From: Algiphilus aromaticivorans DG1253
GTDB lineage: Bacteria > Pseudomonadota > Gammaproteobacteria > Nevskiales > Nevskiaceae
Assembly (NCBI RefSeq): GCF_000733765.1
Contig: NZ_JPOG01000001.1
Span: forward strand, 868,001-932,000
Length of the DNA stretch: 64,000 nucleotides
Direction of reading: 5' to 3'
Shown in pieces: positions 37,583 through 45,670 of the stretch. The position numbers and the translations under genes were made by a program. How positions within the stretch are numbered: the first letter of the stretch is position 1; every line of letters starts with the position of its first letter. Under the pieces are notes generated by a model. It did not search any database and was not told the origin of the DNA. It saw only the letters and a program-made list of their open reading frames with translations.

Positions 37583-38282
37583 GAGGGTCACTCTGGGGCT
37601 TGGTCGCGATGCTCGCGAGAAGGTCGTTGGCATTGTGACGATTCAGATTGGCGCCATCCATCTTCCGGGCGCGCAGGTTGACACTGAAACTCCGCGTGCC
37701 GCCGCCGTAGGAAATCGTGGCAACGACGCTGCCTTCATCGCCCAGCAGACGCACCGGCAGATCCAGCGTATTGGTGCCCTGGGCGAGGTCGGTGGTCCAG
37801 CGCAGCTCGCGCTGGCCCGGGTAGCCCTCGATCTCGACGCTGTCCGAAGCTTCGAGGCGGATCTCCGCATTCTTGAGTTCGCCCGGGCTGCGGAAGGCGA
37901 GCTGCACCGACTGCGTGACATTCGGCTCGAGTACCACGGCTTCCATTGCGTTCAGCGGCTGGGGCTGCCCGCTCCAGGGCGACCAGAGCACGCCGATGGC
38001 GACGCCGAGCACGAGGCTGGCGGCTGCTGCGAAGCCGCCCCACTGCCGGTGCCTGCGGCGGCTGTCGGCAGCACGGAGCGGCGCCAGCAGGCGATCGTTG
38101 CGCTGGCTGTCTGCGGGCACATCCTCGCCGAGGGCGCGGAGCTGTGCCCGGAACCGCCGCTCGATGGCCAGCTGTTGCGCGCAGACGGCGCAGGCCTCGG
38201 CGTGGGCGCGCAGGCCGGTGTCGTCGGCGATCTCGCCGTCGAGCCATTCATCGATATGGGTGCGGAATTCTTGACAGTTCAT
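37575..38282 (-). CDS. Anti-sigma factor with N-terminal zinc finger (zf-HC2) and one transmembrane segment
   Basis: 235 residues. Cys3 and H-x3-C-x2-C (His27, Cys31, Cys34) form the anti-sigma zinc-binding domain. One transmembrane segment lies at about 82-100. The periplasmic part (about 105-235) looks beta-rich and contains no recognised domain. It would hold the ECF sigma inactive at the membrane until a signal arrives. It is 4 bases downstream of the sigma gene and overlaps the exoprotein gene. Confidence 0.87.
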   Translation of the reverse strand: MNCQEFRTHIDEWLDGEIADDTGLRAHAEACAVCAQQLAIERRFRAQLRALGEDVPADSQRNDRLLAPLRAADSRRRHRQWGGFAAAASLVLGVAIGVLWSPWSGQPQPLNAMEAVVLEPNVTQSVQLAFRSPGELKNAEIRLEASDSVEIEGYPGQRELRWTTDLAQGTNTLDLPVRLLGDEGSVVATISYGGGTRSFSVNLRARKMDGANLNRHNANDLLASIATKPQSDPHA

Positions 38283-38286
38283 GGCA

Positions 38287-38865
38287 TCACTCTCCAGCCC
38301 TTACACGCTCTTCGGGGACGCAGGGTTCCATCAGCAGCGCGCGCATGCGGGCGCGGGCGCGGTGCAGCCGGGACTTGAGCGTGCCCAGCGCGATGTCGCC
38401 GTCGCGGGCCAGCTCCTCCAGCGAATAACCTTCGATGTCGTGCCAGGCCAGCACGGCGCGATGTGCGGCGCTCAGTTGCGCTATGGCCGCGTTGAGGCGC
38501 TCGCGGTCGAAGCGCTGCTCGGCTTGCGCTTCGGGTGTCTGCTGAGCGTCGCCGGGCCACTCCTCGAGCACGGTTTCATCAACATCGGCAATGTCCAGCG
38601 GCGTTCGCGTGTGCCGACGCACTTCGTCGATGTAGAGATTGTGCAGCGCGCGCGCCAGCCAGGAACCGGCTTGATCGAGTTCCTCCAGGCGCTGCTCGCG
38701 CTGATACAGCTTCAGCAGCAGGCTCTGGACCAGATCCTCCGCGCGTGCGCTGTCCTGCGTGAGCTGCCGGGCGTAGCGGTACAGACGGTCGAGATGCGGC
38801 CGCACGCTTGCCTCGAAGCGCTTGCGACGGCTCTCGAACAACTGGCTGACCCGGCCCATTTTCAT
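38287..38865 (-). CDS. ECF-type RNA polymerase sigma factor
   Basis: 192 residues. Region 2 (LDRLYRYARQLTQDSARAED, then the helix WLARALHNLYIDEVRRH) and region 4 (LSAAHRAVLAWHDIEGYSLE, then GTLKSRLHRARARMR) are clear. It is followed by a zinc-finger anti-sigma gene. The promoter at 38874-38902 has the same boxes as the one at 36932-36960, which is consistent with autoregulation. Predicted transcription would begin only a few bases before the start codon, so the transcript may be almost leaderless. The third codon is a second possible ATG (38859). Confidence 0.93.
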   Translation of the reverse strand: MKMGRVSQLFESRRKRFEASVRPHLDRLYRYARQLTQDSARAEDLVQSLLLKLYQREQRLEELDQAGSWLARALHNLYIDEVRRHTRTPLDIADVDETVLEEWPGDAQQTPEAQAEQRFDRERLNAAIAQLSAAHRAVLAWHDIEGYSLEELARDGDIALGTLKSRLHRARARMRALLMEPCVPEERVRAGE

Positions 38866-38873
38866 AGCCCCCT

Positions 38874-38902
38874 TACACGCTGAGACGCCCGGAATCGTTC
38901 CA
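38874..38902 (-). promoter_or_regulatory. Autoregulatory ECF-sigma promoter
   Basis: On the minus strand TGGAACG (38896-38902), 16-base spacer, CGTGTA (38874-38879). This agrees with the general ECF pattern GGAAC-N17-CGT and is repeated with identical spacing upstream of the paralogous exoprotein gene. Confidence 0.8.
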
Positions 38903-38965
38903 TCCGGGCACCGCCCCCGGGTCGACGATACACGCGCGAAGTCCGGGCGCTAAACCGGAAGCGCC

Positions 38966-39229
38966 TCAGTCGTAATGGCTCCAGAGTCGGAGCACTTTCA
39001 CGACCCGCTCCGCTTCCAGCACCTGGTAAACCAGCCGGTGCTGGATGTTGATCCGCCGCGAATAAGCACCCGAGAGGTCGCCGACCAGCTTCTCGAACGG
39101 TGGGGGCCTTTGAAAAGGGTCTTCAGCGAGGATGGCCAAGAGCTCCTGTGCCTTCGGCTTCAAGCCGCTGGCGGCCAGCTTCCTTGCATCCTTCTGTGCC
39201 TGCCGGGTGTAGACCAGCCGCCAGCTCAC
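38966..39229 (-). CDS. yoeB: Toxin, Txe/YoeB family mRNA interferase
   Basis: 87 residues, compact RelE/YoeB fold: WRLVYTRQAQKDARKL at the start, FEKLVGDLSGAYSRRINIQHRLVYQV in the middle, and the diagnostic C-terminus VLRLWSHYD with the catalytic His and Tyr. It cleaves mRNA at the ribosome when free. It overlaps the antitoxin gene by 4 bases, as is usual for this pair. Confidence 0.92.
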   Translation of the reverse strand: MSWRLVYTRQAQKDARKLAASGLKPKAQELLAILAEDPFQRPPPFEKLVGDLSGAYSRRINIQHRLVYQVLEAERVVKVLRLWSHYD

Positions 39230-39468
39230 CAGTCCAGATCCTCATCGCATTCATCAACCGGGGCCGCCATACCTTCCCGGATCGATTCACGCATGCCGGG
39301 TACCGACAACAGATAGAGCGTCTCCTGAATCGCCTCCCAGTCTTCTTCTGAGACCAGAATCGCCTTGTTCCGCTTGCCGGAAATCAGCAGCGGCTGGTGC
39401 GAGGACGCCGCTTCGTCGATGAGGCGATACAGATTGGCGCGGGCTTCGCTGGCCGTGATGGCAGACAT
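39226..39468 (-). CDS. yefM: Antitoxin, YefM/Phd family
   Basis: 80 residues from ATG 39468 (AAGAAGG about 8 bases upstream). A GTG 6 codons earlier is an alternative. The N-terminal ITASEARANLYRLIDEAA is the YefM/Phd DNA-binding region. The acidic C-terminal tail (DECDEDLDW) would neutralise YoeB. It represses its own operon; a palindromic site lies upstream. Confidence 0.9.
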   Translation of the reverse strand: MSAITASEARANLYRLIDEAASSHQPLLISGKRNKAILVSEEDWEAIQETLYLLSVPGMRESIREGMAAPVDECDEDLDW

Positions 39469-39514
39469 GGCAGAGACCTTCTTCACTAAGGGACCCCGCA
39501 GGATAGTACGGAAA

Positions 39515-39540
39515 AACGTACGTACGTCAAGAAGTACGTT
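39515..39540. promoter_or_regulatory. Palindromic operator upstream of yefM-yoeB
   Basis: Perfect inverted repeat AACGTAC (39515-39521) and GTACGTT (39534-39540), with extra GTAC cores between and nearby. It resembles the clustered palindromes that YefM-type antitoxins bind for autorepression. Confidence 0.6.
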
Positions 39541-39709
39541 GTATCGGACGCACCTTAGTAGTGGAGGAAGTGTCAGTCACCGCTGTGAAAACGTTCAGGG
39601 GCAGTTCAAGCCACTTGCGCTGAAATCAAATCGCAGTCAGGAGTGGCGCGTCCACATAGCTGCGCCGTTTTCCCGTCAAGACAATCCATAACAATCACTG
39701 GGAGTGATT

Positions 39710-40426
39710 ATGAAAAAGCACATTGCCACTATCTCCGCGTTTGCGCTGACCCTCGCAACCGGCCCCGCTGCTGCCGACGGCTTGCTCGGCCTTTCAGGCG
39801 GCGCCGACGTCAAGATCGGCGTCAACGCCGAGTCCTCGCTCGGCAAGCAGTTCAAGGCCCTTGATGCCGATGGCGACGGCGTCATCACCAGGAACGAGGC
39901 CGAGGCGAACGCCGAGCTGACTTCGAACTTCGGTGCCATGGATGACGACAACGATGACGCCCTGACCAGGGCCGAGTTCAAGAGCGGCCTCAAGGCACGC
40001 GCCGAAGGCGCCGGCAACGCCGCAGCGAATGCGGCCGACAAGGCCAAGGCCAGCGCCAGGGCCGGCGCCGACGCATCCGCGGACGCTGCGGCCAAGAGCA
40101 AGGCCAAGATGGAAGCTGGCGTCGAGGCCACCGGCGAGGCAGCCAGCGAGGCGGCCTCCAAGACCAAGGCGGGCATCAACGCGGGCGTTGAGGCGACGGC
40201 GAACCTCGGCAGCAAGCTTACCGAGCGCTTCCGCTCACTCGACGAGAACGGCAATGGCCTGATCAGCAAGGCTGAGGCCGATGCCAGCGCCGACATCGCC
40301 AGCAACTTCGAGGCCGCAGACGACAACGGCGATGGCGTGCTCACGGGCGCCGAGTTCAAGGTGGCCGCCGAGGCCGACGCCGAGAAGGAAAGCGGCGGTT
40401 TCTTCAGCAATCTCTTCGGCGGCTGA
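39710..40426 (+). CDS. Exported EF-hand calcium-binding protein
   Basis: 238 residues. The ATG at 39710 follows GGGAG; a GTG two codons upstream is possible. A signal peptide ends near residue 23 (AAA-DG). Four EF-hand loops are visible in two pairs: DADGDGVITRNE (about 53), DDDNDDALTRAE (about 78), DENGNGLISKAE (about 178) and DDNGDGVLTGAE (about 203). The pairs are joined by a 75-residue Ala/Lys/Glu-rich helix-like linker. The second loop has Asp for Gly at loop position 6. It is a probable periplasmic or extracellular calcium sensor or buffer, partner unknown. Confidence 0.87.
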   Translation: MKKHIATISAFALTLATGPAAADGLLGLSGGADVKIGVNAESSLGKQFKALDADGDGVITRNEAEANAELTSNFGAMDDDNDDALTRAEFKSGLKARAEGAGNAAANAADKAKASARAGADASADAAAKSKAKMEAGVEATGEAASEAASKTKAGINAGVEATANLGSKLTERFRSLDENGNGLISKAEADASADIASNFEAADDNGDGVLTGAEFKVAAEADAEKESGGFFSNLFGG

Positions 40427-40478
40427 TCACAGCCTGCAGCCAAGGCGGGCGCCCGCTTCCCCGGCATTCGCCACATCG

Positions 40479-40510
40479 AGCCCCGCGCAGTGCGCGGGGC
40501 TTCTTTGTTT
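40479..40510 (+). terminator. Terminator after the EF-hand gene
   Basis: AGCCCCGCGC, short loop, GCGCGGGGCT, then TCTTTGTTT. It lies about 53 bases after the stop codon. Confidence 0.85.
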
Positions 40511-40583
40511 GGAACGCTGGTTCCTGGATGACCGCTTTCCTCACAGCAGGCTTCCGCTGCTGAGAGGCCGATCCAGGCTGGGC

Positions 40584-41339
40584 TCAGAGCAGATACATCC
40601 GTAGGGGCATCCAGAGCCCCATGGCGATCATGATCAGGTTCTCCGTGAGGGAGACAAAGCCGAGGGGCACATTGCTGTTGCCCCCTACGCAGGCGCACTT
40701 GAGTTCGCGGCGATCCATGTACACCGCCTTGAACACCGATATGGCGCCCACGGTGCCGATGAACAGCGCCACCGGAGCCGCCAGCCAGGTCAGCGCACCC
40801 GCCAGCATCAGGATGCCCGCGAAGGTTTCGCCGAAGGGATAGAGGTACCCGTAACCCACCTGCTTCTGCGCCAGCAGGTCGTAGTTGAGAAACATCGTGC
40901 TGAAGCTTTCCACATCCTGCAGCTTCTGCAGCCCCAGCAGGATCATGGCAATGGCAACGAACTTCTCGACGGTCATCAGCGAGAACACCGCGCCGCTGAA
41001 AAACCACATGATGGCGGTGGCCATCAGCAGAGCGGTGCCGAAAATGGCGATCACCGGCTGGTAACTGGTCTCGTTGTCGGGGTTGTCGAGCCCTAAATGC
41101 ACACGCAGCTCCTCGTAACCGCCGACGCGCCGGCCGTCGATGAAGGCCTGCGGTGTGGTCTCTACATTCTGTTCCTGCTGGAAGGCATCGACCTCTTGCC
41201 GGGTGGTCAGCGGATGGTCCTCTACCCGGTAGCCCTTGCGCTCAAGTAGGAATTTGCTCTTCAGGCCAAACGGACACAGATGCTCCGACATGACCATTCG
41301 GTAAAGCTGGGCGGTCTTGCCCTGGTCGCTATCTGCCAT
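40584..41339 (-). CDS. Glutaredoxin-MauE/DoxX-type membrane fusion protein
   Basis: 251 residues. The first 85 residues are a glutaredoxin domain: CPFG replaces the usual CPYC, followed by TPQAFIDGRRVGGYEEL. From about 95 there are four hydrophobic segments of the MauE/DoxX type, with a CACVGG cysteine motif near 220. MauE proteins help oxidative folding in methylamine dehydrogenase maturation, but relatives occur widely in thiol-redox roles. No link to the NMG operon is implied, as that pathway does not use methylamine dehydrogenase. The single-Cys active site suggests a monothiol mechanism. Confidence 0.83.
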   Translation of the reverse strand: MADSDQGKTAQLYRMVMSEHLCPFGLKSKFLLERKGYRVEDHPLTTRQEVDAFQQEQNVETTPQAFIDGRRVGGYEELRVHLGLDNPDNETSYQPVIAIFGTALLMATAIMWFFSGAVFSLMTVEKFVAIAMILLGLQKLQDVESFSTMFLNYDLLAQKQVGYGYLYPFGETFAGILMLAGALTWLAAPVALFIGTVGAISVFKAVYMDRRELKCACVGGNSNVPLGFVSLTENLIMIAMGLWMPLRMYLL

Positions 41340-41486
41340 GGTGCTTGCTCCTCAAGTTGACTGCCGAGATGGCCTGTCACGTCCGGCACTTCGCCGCCTG
41401 ATCGAGGTTATCCGGTACCCCGATGGCGCGCACCGAAGCGGCGAATGTGGCGTGCACTTCACGTCACTCGGCGCAGCAGCGCCGCG

Positions 41487-41720
41487 TCATTCCCTGCCGC
41501 TGAAGCTGCGTTCCTCGCGGTAGGGTTGCTCGGCGGAATCCTGCACGAGCACGCGCGCATCACGACCGCGCTCCCGGGAATTCTCCGCCGAGAGAATGGC
41601 GGCCGAAACGGCGGCTTCCTTGCTGTCGTAGCGGGGGATGTCGGCGTCCCCCTGCGCCTCGTCGGTGGTCAGTTGCCAGTGGCTTTCCTTCGGCGTGACG
41701 TAAAGCGTATCTCGCGACAT
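41487..41720 (-). CDS. DUF2188 small protein
   Basis: 77 residues from MSRDTLYVTP. An ATG 7 codons upstream is possible, but the family usually begins near here. The pattern (LYVTPKESHWQL, then SKEAAVSAAILSAENS, then ARVLVQDS) fits DUF2188, small basic-acidic proteins of unknown function. It is placed between a thiol-redox membrane gene and a YetF-like gene, with no overlap. Confidence 0.72.
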   Translation of the reverse strand: MSRDTLYVTPKESHWQLTTDEAQGDADIPRYDSKEAAVSAAILSAENSRERGRDARVLVQDSAEQPYREERSFSGRE

Positions 41721-41789
41721 TGCGGTAACGATCCGATGCATTGAAGGGGCACCGTGGAGTAGACGCCTGATCTTGCGATGAACAGCGCT

Positions 41790-42350
41790 TCAGTTCCGGG
41801 AAGCTGGCCGCTGCGCATGGTCACGGACATCCTGCAGGATCCATTCATCGACCGCGGTATCGTCGGAACTACCGTGGAGCACGTTGATATTTCCGGTGCC
41901 CTCAATGACCACTGCGCGGATGGCGCGGCGATCATGCACATTGGCTTTGCGCAGGTGCGTGCGCAGATCGTCCTCCGTTACGCGTGCCACGCGCATGTTC
42001 TCTTCCTTGACGATTCCGCCCGGCCCCATCAATAGAATCGGCGTGTTGTCCGTCGCCTTGGCAATGCCGCTGAAGCGTCCACGCAGGCGCGAGACCAGCA
42101 ACTGCAAGCCATAGAGTGTGGCAAGGGCCACCATGCCCTGCAGCAGCGGCGGATCCTTCGACGCGACCGTGGTCGCGATCATCGAGCCGACCGCGATAGT
42201 GACTGCGATGTCGAATGTCGACATCTGCGCGAAGCTGCGTACGCCCGACCATCGCGCGAGGACGAGCGTCGTGCCGTACATGCCCAGCGTGCCCAGCACC
42301 ACCCAGAGCAGTGGCGTAAGTCCAGGGGCGGTAAACCAATCGATCCACAT
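41790..42350 (-). CDS. DUF421 (YetF-like) membrane protein
   Basis: 186 residues. Three N-terminal transmembrane segments (about 12-32, 43-63, 66-86) are followed by a cytoplasmic domain with the family blocks GRFSGIAKATDNTPILLM and RAVVIEGTGNINVL. The SFAQMSTFDIAVTIAVGSM segment is typical of YetF. AGGAG lies 7 bases before the ATG. The molecular function is unknown. Confidence 0.85.
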   Translation of the reverse strand: MWIDWFTAPGLTPLLWVVLGTLGMYGTTLVLARWSGVRSFAQMSTFDIAVTIAVGSMIATTVASKDPPLLQGMVALATLYGLQLLVSRLRGRFSGIAKATDNTPILLMGPGGIVKEENMRVARVTEDDLRTHLRKANVHDRRAIRAVVIEGTGNINVLHGSSDDTAVDEWILQDVRDHAQRPASRN

Positions 42351-42618
42351 AGTAGGCTCCTGATGATGTGCAGCGCGCTAGTAATGAGCGGGGGAAGATT
42401 GCGGCGCGTCCTTCTGGGTCCTTATTGCTCCGCTGCGCTGGAGGGCGGCGGTCAGGCTGCGGCTGAAGGGAGAGGCGGGGGCACTCCTTGAGGGCTCTGG
42501 CGGAAGCGCCCGGAAGGACCGTCACACGCCGAGCCGTCGCGCCGGGAAGCGGCCATCGGAAAGACGTTCTGCCGAGAGCGGGCCTACCGAAGATGCCGCC
42601 TGCTCCGCCGCAAGGGCT
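42351..42618. other. Intergenic region without recognised features
   Basis: 268 bases between the YetF-like and PhyH-like genes, both on the minus strand. No convincing gene, terminator or operator was seen. Confidence 0.5.
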
Positions 42619-43455
42619 TCAGGTGTCGGCGAACATCTCTTCGGGCGTGCGTTGCCAGATCAGCTTCTGCCCCTCGTCCTCGCCCAGTAGGGTGATGGGG
42701 TCGGCGTTGTCGACGTGGCCATACAGCCCGCGATAGACCGAATACCCGCAGAGCTGCTGCAGCCGCTTCGGGAACTGCCGCGCCGTTTCCAGCGGGATGC
42801 CGAGCTGCTGGTTCTCCTGCTGGCGCATGAACCCGGCGGCGTAGTAGTTCGCCACCGCGAAGCGGCGCTCGTTGCTGCGGTTCTCGCCGCCGGCGTGCCA
42901 GAGGCTGCCGTGCCAGAAGAGCAGGCTGCCGGCCGGCATCACGCCCGGCACCGTGTCGCAGTCGATGTCGTACTCCGGCATGCCGGAGGCCTTGTGGCTG
43001 CCGGGTACGAGGCGCGTGGCGCCGTTCTCCTCGGTGAACTCGGTGATCGCCCAGACGCAGTTCAGCGTGAAGGCTTGGTGCGGCTTCGGCACGGGAATGA
43101 GCTGGTCGTCGGCGTGAACGGGCTGCGCCCCCTGGCCGGGCGACAGCGTGATCGCGCTCAGCGAAGAAAGCTGCAGCTCCTCGTCCAGCACGCGCTCGGC
43201 AAAGGCCAGCGCTGTCGGATGCACCGGGATCTCCCAGAACTCCGGACCGTGCACGAGCAGGTTGTAGATGCGCACCGTGCGCTTGCCCTCGAAGTCGGTA
43301 TCGCGAAAGCCGAAATCCTGTTCGCGCTCGACCCGCAGCAGAGCCTGCTTGATGGTCTCCACCTGTGCGGGATCAATGGCGTTCTCGAAGATGACGAAGC
43401 CATCGCGCTCGAAGTCGCGCAGCTTGGCGTCGATGTCCCAGTCGGCTGCCGGCAT
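42619..43455 (-). CDS. Phytanoyl-CoA dioxygenase (PhyH) family protein
   Basis: 278 residues from the ATG at 43455, which follows AAGGAGGAG. The open frame extends 24 codons upstream but without similarity. The Fe(II) ligands of the PhyH fold are visible: HADD (about 118), then a distal His in LFWHGSLWHAGGENRS and the 2-oxoglutarate-binding Arg in NRSNERRFAV. The ATRLVPGSHK block is also typical. Substrate is not predictable; relatives hydroxylate ectoine, alkyl chains or small acids. Confidence 0.85.
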   Translation of the reverse strand: MPAADWDIDAKLRDFERDGFVIFENAIDPAQVETIKQALLRVEREQDFGFRDTDFEGKRTVRIYNLLVHGPEFWEIPVHPTALAFAERVLDEELQLSSLSAITLSPGQGAQPVHADDQLIPVPKPHQAFTLNCVWAITEFTEENGATRLVPGSHKASGMPEYDIDCDTVPGVMPAGSLLFWHGSLWHAGGENRSNERRFAVANYYAAGFMRQQENQQLGIPLETARQFPKRLQQLCGYSVYRGLYGHVDNADPITLLGEDEGQKLIWQRTPEEMFADT

Positions 43456-43821
43456 GCTGTTCTCCTCCTTCTTCTTGGTATGCCCTGTCAGCGCATAGCA
43501 GTAGGCGCGACGGGGACAAACTTGCACGGAGTGATTCAGCCCCGCAACCGCAGCATGGTTGCGCGTACCCAGAGCTTCCGCGTCGGCATTAGCCCCTTAT
43601 GGGCCGAGGGGGCGGGCTGGTTGTTCCCGATGGCCCTGTTGTGCCGGAATCCGTCATCTCTCCGACTGGTGGCCTCTCCCCGACGGCTCATCGAGGCTGC
43701 TGCAGACATCTTGGTACCGATGATGCAGCCTTCACCTTTCAGCGACTTTTTGGTCACATTAGTGCTGCTACCTTTCCTGCCATTCTTCGAACAATGATGA
43801 TCGATCAGTGGAGGTATAGGG
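43456..43821. other. Intergenic region upstream of the disrupted TonB receptor
   Basis: 366 bases, divergent promoters expected for the PhyH gene and the receptor gene. The right part is AT-richer. A GGAGG lies 8 bases before the receptor ATG. No operator or RNA was recognised. Confidence 0.4.
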
Positions 43822-44162
43822 ATGAGAGCGCTCTTCAATCAAGCACCGCTGTTGATTCTGACGGTGCTCCTGATTGCCTTTCCACTTATTACAAAAGCAG
43901 CTGAAGCGCCCGGGGCCCTGACTTTCATCGTTAAAGATCAGAACACCGATCGGCCGCTCTCCACCGCAATAATAACGATTACGGAACGGGCGACCTCCTC
44001 CACACGATCTGTAGCCACCGACGACCAAGGCCGCATCGTCGTTGAAAACCTCGACCCCGGTCTCTACTCAGTGGGCGTCGCAAAAGATGGGTTCGCTTCA
44101 TTGTATGAGCCAAGCGTACGCGTGGTAACCCGCAAAAACACCAAGCTCGAGCTCGAACTTAG
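43822..44162 (+). pseudogene. TonB-dependent receptor, 5' part (disrupted by IS5-type insertion)
   Basis: It encodes a signal peptide (ending ITKA-AEAPG) and a CarboxypepD_reg-like beta-sandwich (residues 28-113) such as precedes the plug of many TonB-dependent receptors. The open frame continues 10 bases into the IS and stops at 44172 (SRP-stop). At the 9-base duplication 44154-44162 the frame would join the 3' part at 45671 in phase. The rejoined gene would have 794 codons including stop. Confidence 0.85.
44154..44162. repeat. Target-site duplication, left copy
   Basis: CGAACTTAG abuts the left inverted repeat of the IS and is repeated exactly at 45662-45670. Confidence 0.88.
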
Positions 44163-45661
44163 TCGTCCCTGAAGATTCCTTCACAAGCTCGCTTCCGGCG
44201 CCATAGCCCTGCGGTCCGGCGTGGTGAGCGGCAGTAGCGCGGCCAGGATTTGGGCCCAAAAAGCGATGATCCAGCGCATCAGCCACCGTAGGTTATAGCC
44301 GGCAGCGGCCAGCACCGGGTTCATGGCATCGCCGAGCGCACCCTTGAGGTGGCAGCGGCGCATGCGGTTCTCTTCCTTGAGGTGGCCGATGGTCGGTTCG
44401 ACCGCCTGTCGGCGCTTGAGCAGGCGTTTCTGGCTGGGTGTCAGGGTCTTGGGCTTGCCGCGATGGATGACGGTGACGCCTTCGGGCTGCCTGCCGCGAT
44501 AGCCGAGGTCGACGATGGCGGTAGTCGGTGAGATGCCGGTGAGGATCTCGGTCTGTTCCAGATGCTCGGCCAGGGTGTCGCCGTCATAGGGATTGCCGGG
44601 GAAACTGCGGGCACCGACGATGAGGCCTTTCTTCGCCGTGATGGCGATGCCGGCCTTGACGCCGAACTCGTAGGGCTGCCGGGCTTTGCCCTTGCCGATG
44701 CACTCGACCTCCGGGGCGTGCAGGGCGTAGAGCTTGTTTTTGTCTTTCTTCTGCTGGCTGCGGATGCGCTCGGCGCGCGCCAGCAGCGTGGCGAGCTTGT
44801 CTTGCTGTTCCGGGCTGGCTTTGCGTTGGATGTCGCGGATCAGCCGGCCGAGGATGGTGCGCTGCTTGCCCAGCACGCGCCGTAGGCGCTTGTACTGCTT
44901 GGCGTGGGCGTAGCCGCCGGCGCGGCGGCGCAGGCTGGGGCCGATGCGAGCGTAGCTTTGGCGGAGATCGATGCCTTCGGATCTCGCGGCTTTGACCAGC
45001 TTGTAGCGGGCAATCTCGAGCAGGCGGCTGTCGGTGGGATAGGCCACGGCCTTCTCCTGCACGGTGCTGTCGATGACCACGCGTTCCAGATCCCGAGGCC
45101 GGATGGCCTTCATGGCCTTGGCGGCTTCGATGGTCTGGGCCAGCAGCTCTTCGACACCGGCTTCGCCGAGGCGCTGGCGGAAGCGGGTCAATGAGGAGGG
45201 GTCGCAGGGCAAGGTGGTCTGAAAGTAGACCTCGCCGCAGAAGTGCTGCCAGTAGGGATTCTCCAGCCAGCGGGCACAGACCTGTTCGTCGGACAGGTTG
45301 TAGGCGTGCTTGAGATACAGCAGGCCGACAACCAGGCGCATGGGCAGCGCCGGGCGGCCCGCACCGGCCGGCTCCGGTGGCAGCACGCCGGAGAGCCGCT
45401 CGGCGATGGCCTCCCACGGCATCTTCTCGGCCAGCTTCACCAGCGGGTGCTCATTCCCGATCATCTGATCGAGCCGCGCCCGAAACAGATCGTCGCTTCG
45501 TCCTTCGGGGCCTTCGCAGGCCGCAGGCTTGTGGCGCATCAGCAGGCGTCCAAGTTTTGCAAGGTTTCGAGGCCCATTATCGCCTTTGCTGGCGATTTCT
45601 GGAAGCAGATATCGCTACTTTCTCGCGCCTGATCAATGGGTTGCGGATTGTTCAGGGCCGA
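44163..45661 (-). mobile_element. IS5-superfamily insertion sequence, 1499 bp
   Basis: Terminal inverted repeats of 17 bp, left TCGTCCCTGAAGATTCC (44163-44179) and right reading TCGGCCCTGAACAATCC on the other strand (45645-45661), with 14 of 17 positions identical. It is flanked by a 9-bp duplication CGAACTTAG. One transposase gene fills most of it. The element is complete and lies inside a TonB-receptor gene. Confidence 0.9.
44181..45539 (-). CDS. IS5-family transposase (DDE)
   Basis: 452 residues, complete. An N-terminal DUF772-type domain (about 60-150; LYLKHAYNLSDEQVC, then FCGEVYFQ) is followed by the DDE_Tnp_1 catalytic core: DSTVQEKAVAYPTD, IVDLGYRGRQ, and the final RRQAVEPTIGHLKEENRMRR with the catalytic Glu. 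No frameshift is visible, so the element may still be active. Direction is opposite to the receptor gene. Confidence 0.9.
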   Translation of the reverse strand: MRHKPAACEGPEGRSDDLFRARLDQMIGNEHPLVKLAEKMPWEAIAERLSGVLPPEPAGAGRPALPMRLVVGLLYLKHAYNLSDEQVCARWLENPYWQHFCGEVYFQTTLPCDPSSLTRFRQRLGEAGVEELLAQTIEAAKAMKAIRPRDLERVVIDSTVQEKAVAYPTDSRLLEIARYKLVKAARSEGIDLRQSYARIGPSLRRRAGGYAHAKQYKRLRRVLGKQRTILGRLIRDIQRKASPEQQDKLATLLARAERIRSQQKKDKNKLYALHAPEVECIGKGKARQPYEFGVKAGIAITAKKGLIVGARSFPGNPYDGDTLAEHLEQTEILTGISPTTAIVDLGYRGRQPEGVTVIHRGKPKTLTPSQKRLLKRRQAVEPTIGHLKEENRMRRCHLKGALGDAMNPVLAAAGYNLRWLMRWIIAFWAQILAALLPLTTPDRRAMAPEASL

Positions 45662-45670
45662 CGAACTTAG
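45662..45670. repeat. Target-site duplication, right copy
   Basis: CGAACTTAG, identical to 44154-44162, directly after the right inverted repeat. Confidence 0.88.

Noticed and set aside
40584-41339. MauE link between this gene and methylamine use in the NMG operon
   Set aside because: The NMG pathway does not need methylamine dehydrogenase, and the genes lie 10 kb apart, so functional linkage is not supported.
44154-45670. 4-bp TTAG duplication for the IS5-type element
   Set aside because: The longer CGAACTTAG repeat is exact at both ends and abuts the inverted repeats, so 9 bp was preferred.
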